Assembly (NCBI GenBank): GCA_008692225.1
Contig: VICG01000014.1
Location: forward strand, 868,001-932,000
DNA length: 64,000 nucleotides
Direction: 5' to 3'
Source of the DNA: Monilinia fructicola
Lineage: Eukaryota; Ascomycota; Leotiomycetes; Helotiales; Sclerotiniaceae
How positions within the stretch are numbered: position 1 is the first letter of the stretch; each line of letters starts with the position of its first letter. Positions 1 through 12,538 of this stretch are shown here, in pieces. Below the pieces are notes generated by a model. It was not told where the DNA came from. It ran no database searches and was given only the letters and a program-made list of their open reading frames with translations. Made by a program: the position numbers and the translations under genes.

Positions 1-1151
1 CTTGATCTTTTGCCAGGTTTTCAGTCTTCGTCCAACCGACCCCAACTCAAATTCTTTCAAGAAAACTGATGTCTGATCCATGTTCAAGAGGACATCCCCA
101 GTGATTTCTTGATCACGGAACACTTCACAGTGCTTCTTCTCAACTCCGACAGTGAACAAGTATTCCGCCACTTGTTCTGGTGTCCATATGGTAACTTCTT
201 CAAGTGTGTGTGCTTCTTCTTCCTCTTCTTCATCTGTTTCCTCCCCATTGATATAAGATAGTCTTGCATCGGGGTGGTGGCTACTATATTCGCTTCCTGA
301 ATCGTTGATTGATTTTGGCACAGAACCAACAATATGGTTCATGTCGGTTATATGTTCATCAATCACACTCAAAGTCTCATTCATGACTGGACTATCCTGG
401 CCATGTGCATGGGACTTTGCTGCTGAACTCACACTCGCTGCACTCAATGGCGGTATTGCTTTGGCGGCAGCATTTGTTGGAGGTTCAACTGAAGCCACAA
501 ATGAGGAAGGTTGACTGGTCGACAGGCTATCTGGCGTAGGCTCTGAAGTCCCCAGCAGCGTTGTAGCAGTTTCACCAGAGGATCTTTGCGCAGTCGATTG
601 ATTGAGAGATTGTTGAGCAGACGGAATCTGCAGAGCTCCTGTTTGAGACATCGCAGCTGCTGAAAGATTGGGATGGGAGGGGGATCCACGAGGAGCTAAT
701 CTGGTATAGACTTTCATAATACATCAGTCTCCATACTCCATGCGCCATCATTTCCGCCCAGGAAGCTTACCTTCGGGGAATAATCCACTAGATCCATTTA
801 CCAGACTCCTCCCAAGGTACCATCCATCGCCAAATTCATCATCTCTCTCTATTAATTCGACTCGATCTCCTTTTGATAAGCTGAGCTCATCCGAACTGCG
901 GGCAGAGAAATCATCTAGCTCAATCATCAGCGGCAGAACTCCCTTACATGACGATCTCTTGAATCGCCATTTTTGTATCCATCTCCATCGTTCCGCAACC
1001 AAGGTGGATTCAACTTACGAATTACAATCAAAGTTGCTCCAGGCTCTGGTCTTCTTGCTCCTGGTGCATGATGCGACTCCATTGTCTTTGGGTGTTCCAT
1101 TTTGTTCAATTCTGTTTGGATTTCTGAATTGTTCTTCTCTTGTCCTCCCAA
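1..1151 (-). CDS. BOI-type SH3/SAM cell-polarity protein, N-terminal part (runs off left edge)
   Basis: Three exons on the minus strand: 1151-1019, 914-771 and 710 to the window edge, about 329 residues. The first intron (1018-915, donor GTAAGT, acceptor CTAG) restores the SH3 start as TLIVIHDFSARSSDELSL; the second is 770-711. An SH3 domain lies at about residues 41-97, with the ALYDY-like HDFSARSSDELSL, the Trp of DGWYLGR and the FPE end. A Ser/Gln/Thr-rich linker follows, then a SAM domain from about residue 264 (WTPEQVAEYL ... FLKEFELGSVGRR). SH3 followed by SAM is the order in yeast Boi1/Boi2, which bind Bem1/Cdc42 and the exocyst at growing tips and carry a C-terminal PH domain; that part would lie left of the window. 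Two further in-frame ATGs (residues 18 and 24) could be the true start. The family call rests on domain order and SH3 similarity. Confidence 0.85.
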
Positions 1152-1681
1152 GGGGCCTCGACTATTTACAACCTAAACATCGGAGCTTGTCGGCGCTTCG
1201 AATCTTTTGATTTGGTGGATGCTTATCGGAAGGAATTTATTATTATAGCAGAACAGTCTTTTCGAGAATCAAAGGTCTCTTGACTCGAACCTTATAGTCT
1301 CAATAGTGTCTTTGGGTTGCATTAACAACAACAAAAGTGAATTTGTTGTTCGGACATGGGTAGCAGGAAGAGGTTTGGTTGATCTGAGGTGCACCAAAAA
1401 TGTTCAAATGTACACAAGAGGAAAGAGGATAAACTCCTGGCAAAGTGGATTGGAAGTGTTTTGGATCAGGGGGACATGATTGAGTCGTGCAACATACCAA
1501 TGTATATATAAAATATATATAAATTGAAGTAAGTGGATTGGTGTGTGAGATGAGATGAGATGAGATGAGATGAGTGAGTTGAAGAGTGTTATCGGGTGAA
1601 ACAAGGTGAGGTCGGGTGTGAGAGAGGGAAGTTGAAGTAAGTTAAAATAAGTGGACGATGGATATAATATGTATAATAATA

Positions 1682-1716
1682 ATGGTGGTGGTGGTGGTGG
1701 TGATGATGATGATGGC
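1682..1716 (+). repeat. GGT/GAT trinucleotide microsatellite
   Basis: A run of GGT units passes directly into GAT units. It lies upstream of the BOI-type gene, in non-coding DNA. Confidence 0.85.
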
Positions 1717-1838
1717 GATTACAGTACTCGATAGTGAAAATGAGTTGGAGGGATGGAAGCCTTGAAGGGAGGGATGAGATGCGAGAGCGGCTCTTACAGA
1801 TAGGATAAGTAGGTTAATAATAAGTGTAGGTACCTAGT

Positions 1839-1940
1839 ATGGATGGATGGATGGATGGATGGATGGATGAAGGGATGGATATCTGTATGTCTGTATGTCT
1901 GTCTGTCTGTCTATCTGTCTGTCTGTCTGTCTGTCTGTAT
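1839..1940 (+). repeat. Compound tetranucleotide microsatellite (GGAT)n and (TCTG)n
   Basis: About seven GGAT/ATGG units are followed within 20 nt by about a dozen TCTG units interrupted by TATG and TCTA variants. Non-coding. Confidence 0.85.
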
Positions 1941-2229
1941 GGTATGGATATATGGGCGGTAGGTACAAACAAGTAGTGAGTTGGTTGTTGGCGTCTCGCA
2001 AATTGTAGAAAGAGGAGAAGGGTATGTCCTAGTTAGCTGGCTAGTTTGATTGATGATTTAGTTCGTGTGCAAGTATGGATGGATACTGTCAATGGCGTCT
2101 TTTAATGTACTTGTATGTATATATATATTATTAATAATATTGAAAATTGGAATTCTATAGTTAGTTCCAGTAGCAGATATAGCAGATATAGCAGATACCT
2201 CGTACCTACCTAGGCATGGAGTAAGAAAG

Positions 2230-2302
2230 GTAGTGAGTGATGTGAGTGATGTGAGTGATGTGAGTGATGTGAGTGATGTGAGAGTGATGTGAGTGATGTG
2301 AA
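2230..2302 (+). repeat. Minisatellite with a 9-nt unit (GTGAGTGAT)
   Basis: About seven tandem copies of the nonamer GTGAGTGAT, one with a 2-nt AG insertion near 2281. A degenerate GAGTCTGT series follows to about 2346. Non-coding; likely length-variable. Confidence 0.85.
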
Positions 2303-2465
2303 TGAGTCTGTGAGTCTTTGAGTCTGTGAGTCTGCTGAGTCTGTGAACTTGGAATCTGAAAAGTAAAAAAAATGGGTAAGGTTAGGTAAGGTTATGTAGT
2401 ATGTATGTACCTAGGTAGTACTCCGTATGTACTTGTACTGGACGGAGTAGCTATGATGAAAAAGC

Positions 2466-2522
2466 AAGGATGGATAGATGGATGGATGCATCATGGATGG
2501 ATGGATGGATGGATGAATGGAT
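2466..2522 (+). repeat. GGAT tetranucleotide microsatellite
   Basis: Two blocks of GGAT units are separated by GCATCAT. This is the same unit as near 1840. Confidence 0.8.
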
Positions 2523-4599
2523 ACTAGGATTCTACGATTCGAGGTAGATGATAGGGACAGAGGTAGTCTTTCGGCTGCAGCATCAAATCCGGGACATAGT
2601 GATACATCCATCCATGGATACTGTAAGTGTGATCTGTACTCCGGAAGCAGATAATGTTGAAATGTGATGGGAAAGGTCCCAGTCGTGCTGTCGAATCCTG
2701 AACGAGAGACAACAGGATCTAATTGGTGGATATGTATGCAAAGGACGACCCAGTAGGTAAGGAAGTAGGAGGTAGTAGGTTGGTACTAGGTAGATACTCC
2801 GTAGACTGTCAATTACCATCATACTCTGTTCTGCTTTCAAATGCTTGATGTTAATAATAGATCTCTGTCTTTACGGAAGTCCTTGATTGGTGGACATGTA
2901 TGTCAAATATCTACTTTATTACTCGTCGATACTGTATGGAGTAGATAGAGGTGATTTTTGATTGATGATGCTTTCGAATTTCTTGACTAGTATGGGATAT
3001 CAAAACAGCAGACATCTGATTGATCCATGGATGGATATGTATGTCAAATATCTACTAGATAGATCCATATATGCTTTCGAATTCTTGACGGACTATATAT
3101 ATCAAAATAGGAGATATCTAACTGGCGGCTGTACGCTGTATATCAAATACCTCTACTTGTAGTCTGTCTACTCCTACTATTTATGTATTCATACTCGTAT
3201 GGATGATTGTGTACGGAGTACCTCCAGCTAGCTATTTAGGATTTACCGAAGGAGAGATAACTTCCAATCGATGATGCTTTCGGATCCTCAATAACAACAC
3301 CCTGGGCAACATCAATCACCATATCTAACGGGTAAATGCCAATCAGATGGATAGATATATCATATCAATTATTGCCGAGTAATTAGACATTCAATCGATT
3401 TTGCCTTTTTCGAATATAACCAGGCCCCTGATAGATACATCCTCCGTATACTCTGTACAGAGGACATATTCTACTTCCCGGTATGCACTGTACTGTAATG
3501 TATACAGTACAGTATTTCTAAGCAGGGGAATAGACAAGGCCATCTGCATGATCGATAACCACTCCCAGGGACTGTGCCGCCGTTGAATAACCAACCAGAT
3601 GGATGGTGTGAATTCTTCTATCAAAGTTGATCCCCCAGTCTCCTAACCTTCAAGCACCCTCAACTCAAGCAAGTGCTGCAGTTCTAGGAAGATTTACTGT
3701 GATCAGTGTGATGATGTTGATCCTATAGTTCCACAGTACAGTTCCGTACAAGTACGTCCAGCTACTACCTCCTTGGTCTTCTTTTGGATAATCTAGAAGA
3801 AATCGTTAAGGTTATGGAAGGACTTGAGTCTTTCCAAGGATATAAGCTGAGGCGTTAAGGGGATATATATGTATTTATATATGTATTTGTATGTGTATGT
3901 GGATATGGATGTGGATGTGTATTTATATTTATTATATGGATAGATATATACTCAATCTTCTTATTCTCAATTCTACAAGTACTCTTTCTGAGTTTATATA
4001 GCAACCTTGGAACTACCAAGTAATTACCTCTAGGGCTGGCTAGGTCAGGTTATATCAATCATTATAACAAGTCACATATACAAAAAGGTAATAATAACCA
4101 CGCTCATGAATACTTACATCTCCAATTAGAAAGTGTAGAAGGGAAGTAAAACAGTATTACTACCTTGTAGCTACCTAGTACCCGGATAAGAGTGATCACA
4201 TATTACCTAGGTATATATACTTACTACTTGAATAATGGGGATAGATGAGGTACATACAGTACAGTACATACTAATTATATATTATATATATACTACAGTA
4301 CTATATATATATAGATAGATATTATATCCTACCTACTTATTACTACTTCTAAGGTTTACTATATACATATACCTACTTGACTAGATATCTTCACTCACCT
4401 TACAGAACTCATCTTATACTTTTTGCCCAAGTGATTAATTGATTGATTCATCAATTGATCAATTGATAACCACCTACCCAATAATGATATTTCCACTTCC
4501 CTACTCTATATAGATGGTCGAAGTATCCATATCAACTATTAGTCTATTCATATCCGTTTACTTATATAATTACTCTATAGAACTAATTAATCACTACCT

Positions 4600-5030
4600 C
4601 TACTCTAAAGACATTTAGGAAACTATTAAAAGTTTCAAATAAAGGAATTTATAATAGCAAGCGATTTATTAAAATAAATCCTAAAAGGACAATTATAAAA
4701 TCCTTAGATCTACTTTTATCTTTATTAACTTTAATTAATATAAAATAAAACTAATTTTTATTAAATTAATCTAATATAAAAAAGATTAATTATATAATTA
4801 ATAAATAAATATATATTTTAATACTTTAAAATTATTATATATTATACTATGTATATAAATATACTATACTACTTATATAAATATACTATTTTATTTATAT
4901 ATATATCAATTTAAAAAGTATTAAATTAGTTAAATATCTTTTAATATAAATATTACATTTATAGACTATACTTATTATATAAACTATAATAATAAAAATA
5001 AAAACTAATCAAATATCTCTTCTATACCTT
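4600..5030. other. AT-rich block, possible decayed mobile-element remnant
   Basis: About 430 nt made almost wholly of A and T, dense in TTAATTAA-like, TATATA and TAAATA words, in a window otherwise near 40-45% GC. Its edges are fairly sharp: CG and GC dinucleotides return at about 5030 with the CTACCTACC motifs. In Pezizomycotina such islands are often transposons mutated by RIP. I see no terminal repeats or protein remnant, so the origin is inference. Confidence 0.4.
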
Positions 5031-5777
5031 CTACCTACCCAGGTATCTACCTAGGTAGGTATCTCCTACTCCAGGGCTAGGTAAGGTGACTTTTAGTACT
5101 TACATACCGCACACCTACCTAGTACAGTACAGTAAATATGGGAAAATCAGTCTCTGCCCAGTGCCCAGGTGGTTAATATTCATAATGAAGTTATCTATGG
5201 ATCTTCATGCTTACCTAGGTAGTTCTACTATAATTTCATTTCTTCTCCCTTTCAACTTCTCACATTTTTATCCAACAAACCCTCATAATGTTGGTGGTAT
5301 TGCATGTTAATGAACAAATTCTATTGGTTGCTGAATGTTACAGTAATCATTTATTATCTTTTATGACTTATTATAATAATTAGGGATTCTATCACCTTTT
5401 GCAGGTGAGGCTGGCTATCCATACATACATCCTTCTGCCTATCGATCCTGAACCTTACCAACATCAACATTAACATCAACATCAACATCATCATCAACAT
5501 CATCAACCGTGATGCTATATCGTCACCTTTTACAGAATCCAAAGTTTTAACAATCAGCTTCTCCAAACTATATTGGTTTGTGTTGGTTTTGTTCCCATCA
5601 GTATTTGATTTGTTCATGTAGTAAAATAAAGAGAATATCAAATATCCTTTTAGAGAATCCTGCTTGTTTGAGAGACCCTCATGACATGAGACCAGGCGCT
5701 CTCCAATCCTCTTCCTTTTCCCACAAAACGAAACTTCTTGAAAACTGCAACGAGGGCATTGACGAACTCGAAGGCAA

Positions 5778-5838
5778 AAGCAAAAGCAGAAGCAGAAGCA
5801 GAAGCAGAAGCAGAAGCAGAAGTAAAAGCAAAAGCAAA
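5778..5838 (+). repeat. AGAAGC/AAAAGC hexanucleotide repeat
   Basis: Tandem AGAAGC units flanked by AAAAGC and AAAGGC variants; translated they would give a Ser-Lys/Ser-Arg tract. It ends about 150 nt before the SP-RING start and is probably promoter or 5' leader DNA. Confidence 0.8.
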
Positions 5839-5987
5839 GGCAGCAAAGACAAAGGCAAGAGCGAGGGATTAGGAGAAAGCATTTGATATTTTCCCGCGCA
5901 TCAAAGAACTCTAATGATTCCCAAGCTCTTCTTGAATGCTGATCAAAAGGGAATCAATGAATTCTCGACAAACAACTAACCTGAGAC

Positions 5988-8900
5988 ATGCGCCGACCGC
6001 CCGATAAAGATGGCCTTGCCATCACTGAACGAGATGTCGTCTCTTCCAATGCTACGTTAAACGCCTTTTTTGGCGGGTCTCGACAAAAATCTTGGATGCT
6101 TGCAGGAGGGGCTCCAGTAAGACCGACTCCGCGACGTCCTAGCATTAATAAACCCTCAGATCATCGCAATACCAACATTCAAAGGTACGCTCTATCCAAT
6201 TCACTGACTGTAACCACTCGTAATGAGCATGGAGTCACTGTATCCAGTGGCTGGCACATAAGGATATGCCAGCACTCTGACATGGCTGGATGTGCTTGAG
6301 CTTCCAAAGTCAGAAGCACATGCTATGGGCTAGGTATCCTGGTCCTGTTGACAAAAATTGTTTGCGACCTTGAGGCTATCATAAGCAAACCCTCCCCTTT
6401 CCCCCCATTGAAAATTATTTGAGGCTAACTACAGTGATTTTCAGACGGCCGACCGTAAATCTACTTTCACCCGTAGCAAGTAACGAATCATCAAGTCCGG
6501 CATTGGCGCATAATTCTACGCCTCTTGATAATACACACACCGCTGCTGTATCCGGCACACATGGGTCTCCGGTAGTGAATGCTACAGTCGCAAATAGTCA
6601 AACTTTTCCACAAGCATATAATACACCTTCAAACACCGACGTAGTCCTGCGTCACGCTTCCCCTGATGCATCGAGAGGTGAAGTCGGCGAATCTCACACA
6701 GTGGCATCAGAAGAAGCCCCTCGACGACGGACCCCAGCTAGTATCGTATCAACTCAAAATCCGACCCAAGAACTATCCTCGAGACACCCTCCCAATCAAA
6801 ATATAGACAACCAAGTGTCGCCTGTAACTCCAGGAGATCTAGAGATCTTAACTATGATGCTGGGCAATGTAGATCAGGCTTTATCTTCTCATGCGCAATC
6901 GTCTCGACGACGAGCATTGCCACCCACGATGCCTTCCTTGAAGCCTCGCATTGAACTGATCAAGAGTTACATCGAGCATTGTGGCGGTATGGCCAACTTG
7001 AATTCCGCTCTTGAAAAACCAAGATTTAGCTTAATGGAAATTGCCTGCAAATCTGAGGATGCCTTCTATGTCGCGTTGCATCAGCTGTTTTGTGTATGGG
7101 ATACAAGTCGTGAAGATATTGCAGCTATACCTGGGCTTCCAGACTCAACCACTTTGTCGCACGCATTTCGAATATTGGGTCAGCTGATACGAGACAATGA
7201 GGGTTTGGCACCAAGTCATCTGAGATGGTTTGCCAAGTTCCCAAGTCCATTGCTCGATCTAGTAACAACTTCTGAGCCATACCGGCGCGTCATTCAAGAA
7301 GTCGGGGCATTTCTTTCAAAATTAGCCTCTGATTGGTCAAATTTAACGAGGCTGTGTGCCAATCGAGGTCATCCTCCGTTGGTTGATGAGCTGATTAGTC
7401 GATTAGGGTTGCTGTCATCTACTTTGCAAAATATTGTATTCACTGCGTCAAGGCGGAACCTTAATATTGTGGATGACGAATTCGGCAATCAAATGGAAAG
7501 GGTATTTGAAGAGGATAAGACCGGACACAAAGAACTTGCTGCTCGGTTTAATACTGCTTGTCCACCCTCTGACAGAGAGATCCAAGAAAGAACTCAAACT
7601 ATAGTAAAGAAATACATGATGATTTCACAAAAGTCGCGTCAGAAGAAAAACGCGACTCTCGCACCACAACCCTCATCAACAGCACCAGTGCCGCCCTCAA
7701 GGATTTCCCCAGCAGGTCAAGTCCCAGTGGCCGCAAATGGGTCGTATGCGTATTCAAATCGTTCGGTCTCGAATCCCACTCAAAGTGTCATTCGTCAACA
7801 AAATGATGTCCCAAATCGTCAAATTGTTCAGAACTTGGGCCAAATACGAACCTCATTCTCGGGACCTCCGTCAGGTACGTTCAGCAATCATTCAAATAGT
7901 GCACCAAGCACGGCTGCAGATTCGTCTACCTCAATTCACATGCAAGGCCTATCTATGGGGTCGCCAACACAACAAGGGTTCCAATACTCATCACCAGTCT
8001 TGCAAAGTACTGGCAATCAGTTTCCATCGCCTGTCATGCGGAACAATGGCACTCAGTCACCAATCATTGCCCAAAACCAGGGACTTCCGCAAGATCAATA
8101 CCATCATGATCCAAGATTCGGCCCAAGACAACAGACGTATCATCCACACCAACTATTGCAACAGCAATTTGGACAGCAAGGGCAGTACGGCACAAACAAT
8201 CATTTGCAGATGAGTCTTCAGCAAAATCAGCAAAATCAGCAAAATCAAATGACACAACAGCAGCAGCAGCAGCAGTGGGTGCAGCACGCTATGCCATCCG
8301 GACCACAGCACAGTAATCAGCATCAGATACCTCAGCAACAGCAAGTTTCAGCTATTCAGGCTATGCAGCGTCGTCCGCACTTGAGAAGAGAGGGTAACCC
8401 TGTCAATGGCCAGCAACAACAGCCGCAGGTCTTATCAAGAAACGGCAGTAGAAACGGCAGCAGAAATAACAGCGTTTCTAGCGACAACATGCGCGCATCA
8501 ATGAATGGCCCCGTCGTTTATCCGCAAAGCTTCCCTCAAGGAACTCAAGGATTTCCCGGTTCACGACCAGTCATATCTATTGAGGAACAGCAATGTATGC
8601 ATTATCGCATGTCCGACCCAATGAAGAGACCCATAATTCCTCCCCTTGGTTTTGCGCACCCACAAGGACTTCCGGATCCGGACTCAAATGCTCTCCAGCA
8701 GGCACATGTTCGCAGTCCTCGCTTGGTTACTGTCGATGTTTCTAAACTTGGGAGCGATGATGTATCTCGCAGATTTTATCAATTTGTGAAGGGTTTTTCC
8801 TATGACTCCAAGCAAGATACCCTTTGAATTGACTCTTAACAAATTTGAGTTTTGGATCCCCTCCGATTCACTGCTGCATATCTCTCGCAATCAATTGATT

Positions 8901-9821
8901 GGCACAGATCCTTTACCAGTACGTGAGGTCAGATCAAAATCTTTGCAATTCCGGTTGAAATGCGTGTCAGCTGCCCCGAATACAGAAGCATTCTCGATTT
9001 CAAGTTGGGTAGTTTCCGATACTGTGTGGCCAGACATGGTCTTCATGGCTATCAACAGCGATGATCACTGCCAGAATGTCTTGGAGGTCAGACGCAAATT
9101 GCACCATGGAAAAGACCTACCAATCGACCTCACAACTTATGTATGGGCTGGAAAGAACGAAATTACAGTCTCGATGCCCAAAATGACTACAGAAATCAAG
9201 AAGAAAGAGTACTTCATCGCTGTGGAAGAGATTGAAATTTTACAACATCATGAGATTATAGATCTGTGCAAGGAACAAAGTATTCCTGCGGCCAAGGTCT
9301 TGGAAGAAATTAAGAAAAAGCTTGCAGGCCCGACGGAGGACGATGATTTGATAATAGTGGCTAGTGATCTCTCCATTGACCTTACGGATCCTTTCACCGC
9401 GAGGATCTTTGAAATCCCCGTTCGAGGTAAAGATTGCCTGCATCGGGAATGTTTTGATCTCGAAACTTTCTTGTCGACACGTGGAAGCAAGCAGAACCGA
9501 ACAGGACAACCCTCGCTGGTTGATGTTTGGAAGTGTCCGCTTTGCTCTTTAGATGCACGCCCATACAACCTTCGGTGCGATCAATTCTTAGTCTCGGTTA
9601 GAGAAGAATTGCAAAAACAAAATAATCTTGATGTCAAAGCAATCCTGGTTGCGGCGGATGGTACGTGGCGTCCAAAGCCAGACTCGCAATCTTCACACAA
9701 AAGAAAGTCGACCACTGGTGAAGATGACGGTGATTCAATAGATGGAGGTAGGCCAAGCAAGAAATCTACCGGTGGGAGTAAGGCAGTGGTGGTGGAGATA
9801 ATTGATTTGGATGATGATTAA
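5988..9821 (+). CDS. SP-RING (MIZ) zinc-finger protein, Siz/PIAS-Zimp-like SUMO E3 ligase, apparent frameshift
   Basis: Exon 1 is 5988-6184 and the second exon 6445-9821. The 260-nt intron has a GTACGC donor, a GCTAAC branch at about 6424 and a TTTCAG acceptor, joining CAA-AG to A-CGG. The protein is about 1190 residues once one base is removed from the T5 run at 8794-8798, where the frame ends 30 nt later at 8827 and homologous-looking sequence resumes one frame over (VKGF then MTPSKIPFELTLNKFEF). The middle is Gln-rich. Near the C-terminus lies an SP-RING: PVRGKDCLHRECFD, then WKCPLC, supplying the C-H-C-C zinc ligands. The usual upstream CP is DP here. The tail IIDLDDD resembles a SUMO-interacting motif. 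Known family role: SUMO transfer from Ubc9 to nuclear targets. The substrate cannot be told from sequence. Confidence 0.8.
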
Positions 9822-10257
9822 GATTTTTCTTTTAAAGTTACGTTACGACTACAAATGAATACATGAGCACAATATGGCATGGAGTTTGGCAAAATGGACC
9901 ATTTAATTGGTTGGATGGATTAGCTTCTTTGCATAGATGTTTTACTGATGGCGTTAAATTTCATGAAGAACGGGGGAATGGAAGACGAACTTTGTTGGGC
10001 GTATTTTTGCTTCTTCTTTCATATCGAGGCTTCGCGTAATTTGAGCTCATAACACTACAACGTGGCTTTGGCGTATACATGTTGAGATCAGCTGGGGCTT
10101 GGTCTCGCATTCTTGGTATGATATGGTATGGATGGCATGGCATGGCTTTTTCCTATTTCAAAAACATACCCCTAGATCATGAATGGATATGATATGACGG
10201 ATCTGGGATTGGGTTGGATTGGACTGCTAGGTCTGAGAATCTGAGATGAATGGGATT

Positions 10258-10281
10258 GGTGTGTGTGTGTGTGTGTGTGTA
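10258..10281 (+). repeat. TG dinucleotide microsatellite
   Basis: About twelve TG units 3' of the SP-RING gene; non-coding. Confidence 0.85.
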
Positions 10282-10575
10282 TGGTACTTTTGTTTGTTCA
10301 GAGCAGAGAATCTGGCTACTTTAAGGTCGCTTATGCATTGAAAATCGGAAGAAGAATAAGATGAATTATGAAAATTATTTTTGAGAATGAGTGATGTGAA
10401 AAGAGGATGTTTGTTGAATGTATTGTGTGTGGTGCACTGGTGCACTGGTGCGGCGATTGGCTGCTTGGCTGATTGGGTGGTGATGGGCTTTGGAGATGGT
10501 GGGTGTGGTTTGTGTGGTTTTGTGGGCCGTGGGTTGTGGGCTGTACGTGGAAACTCTAGACGTTTAGAAATTTCA

Positions 10576-11146
10576 TTATGGAAGCCATGGGGTGGGAGAC
10601 GAGAGGAACAGATACTGTATGTATGCACCATCATAGAAGGCTAGGGAAATTTTCAAGAATTTGACCGTGGAGATCCATCCTATCCGCGCGGAGATGTGGA
10701 GATACGGGGGCCTCCACCGGTCTACCCTTAGCGAACACGAGACATTCCCATGAACGGCAACGAAACGCTCCGTCGCTGGATCCGCAGGCGGGCTAGCCAG
10801 CTCCTGAAAAGTGCCGTGGGCGGGATCGCCCCTCTCCTCGAGGACTCTCCCCACCGGCGAGATCGAGAGGCCTACTCGCATACTGAGAAGGCAACACCCA
10901 GGATCTTTTGTCACTATCTCTCGGTATCCTTTTGTCTTCTCGTACTTTCGACGAGCGAGCGGAACATCTGATGTCCTTGGTGTCGAAAAGTGACTGGGCA
11001 CAAATCCACCCTGGCTTCTCCAAGGTCTTGCGCTGCACCAGCGATTTCCCCTCAATCGACGATGAAAATTGGAGTCCACTATTCTCAACCCAACCGTGCT
11101 TTTTGCTGCAGCTCCTTCCTCTACGGATATGACTTATATTGTGCAT
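10576..11146 (-). other. Unassigned GC-richer segment with overlapping open frames
   Basis: Minus-strand frames 11088-10576 (170 codons) and 11146-10793 (117 codons) overlap, and plus-strand frames overlap both. None has a recognisable domain, splice sites that join them, or a clear start context. The base composition differs from the flanking AT-rich spacer. It could be an eroded gene or an unusual non-coding RNA locus; nothing seen decides. Confidence 0.2.
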
Positions 11147-12538
11147 CTGTCTGCAGTGATGGTCTTGAAAGAGTGGACGAGTATTTGAGGGTTTTGATAA
11201 TCAAGATTTGGATATAAACTCTGTCGTGCGCGGCAGCTGGCTAGGCTACAGCTTCAACGCCTGCTACGATCCTGCCATCTCATCTGATTCTTTACGAGGC
11301 AAACTCTCAATGGGACGAAAGAGTATAATCGCCGTCACCTAATTACTTACGTCGTATGGCTTTGATACCACAAATTCCATCCCACTTGGCATATGCATAG
11401 TACCCCCTCATACACATACCGAAGGGCAGGTAACCTCACAGATGCTCAACCATGTCGCACTTCCTGGATTGATACAAGCCGTGGTAAAGAGCCGCAACTA
11501 TCGGAATGATCGAGAGCTTATCATAGATTTCCACAGCACCCCATCTTCAGCGTACCGCAGATCCTGAGGATCTTGCAACGAGCGGCATTCACCGTGTGGA
11601 AGAGGGGCGAGAGATGAGAGGTTGAATCTTTGGAACGGGAATCTCACACTTCTACATGCAGCCCCGAAGGTATTCTAACAAGTTTTCTGCACCCGGCATT
11701 CACCCTTCTGTAACAAGCGCTTCCGTCCAGTTCACCTGTGCTAGCAACCTCTCCCGCAGCACCCCTAGAAGATAGAACAAAACCTCGGAAGCTAATTTCT
11801 TTATATTTTAAACCACAATCAGTCCATGATTTCGATTTGGCAAAGCAAAAGGCAACATGGGCCAAAAGTGTGCGGGTATCGAAGAGGGATTGGCTAGTGA
11901 TTCAACAGATACGAATTGCTTTTAGCCACGAGACACGTATAGATCCCCCAATGCCGTTTTTCAGTCCATGCCTGTCGCCATTCTTAACCGTATCCCATCA
12001 TCATCTCGTCGCCCCATTTCCCTCGTGGAATCTCGTCTCGCGTACAAGGTTCTCGTCTCGTTAGAATTGCCCCTTCTCGTCTCCTTCATCTTCTCCTCTC
12101 CCGCTCAGCGTTGCTTAACAACAAGATCCACACTCGTCAATATGCAAGTGAACAGCCGCCATCAAGGATCGAGACGCTCAATAAAACATCCCTGTATTGA
12201 GCGACACTGAGAGAAGCACTCCACATGTAATTCCGTGCGAGGCGACCTCTAGAACAGCTGGGGTATTCAAGTATGCGCCTATCCTCCTTTAAATAACCAT
12301 GTATAGGTATTAGTGATGCGGTCGCAAGAGATTGTCCCAACGTGAGACAGTAGTGAATCTACCATGTGCTCAACTAATCTAGAGAATAAACTTGAGCCCC
12401 CCCACTCTCCCCCCAAGCCCCTCACTGTTCTTCACTAGCATATGCAGTTAGTCACATTGTAAATTCATCAACAAACAATTCTTGATTCAACCAACCAGAG
12501 CGCTCCAAATCACGAGATGACCACAAGCCCACAGCAGA

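Larger units (their letters stand above)
1152..5987. other. Long repeat-rich intergenic region between divergent genes
   Basis: No open frame here has coding character. The stretch lies between the starts of two divergent genes (BOI-type, minus; SP-RING, plus), so it holds both promoters. It contains many microsatellites (listed separately), an AT-rich block near 4600-5030, several ACCTAGGT and TACTCCGTA palindromes, and repeated GTACAGTAC motifs. Open frames such as 5354-5641 (minus) and 5578-5886 (plus) are mostly translated repeat. Confidence 0.6.

Noticed and set aside
5354..5641. 95-codon minus-strand frame with a Met/Leu run
   Set aside because: Its core is a translated AAC/ATC repeat and the rest is AT-rich spacer; no start context or family resemblance.
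10576..11146. Idea that this is a HET-domain, rRNA or transposase relic
   Set aside because: None of the diagnostic motifs of these could be found in any frame or strand, so no function was assigned.
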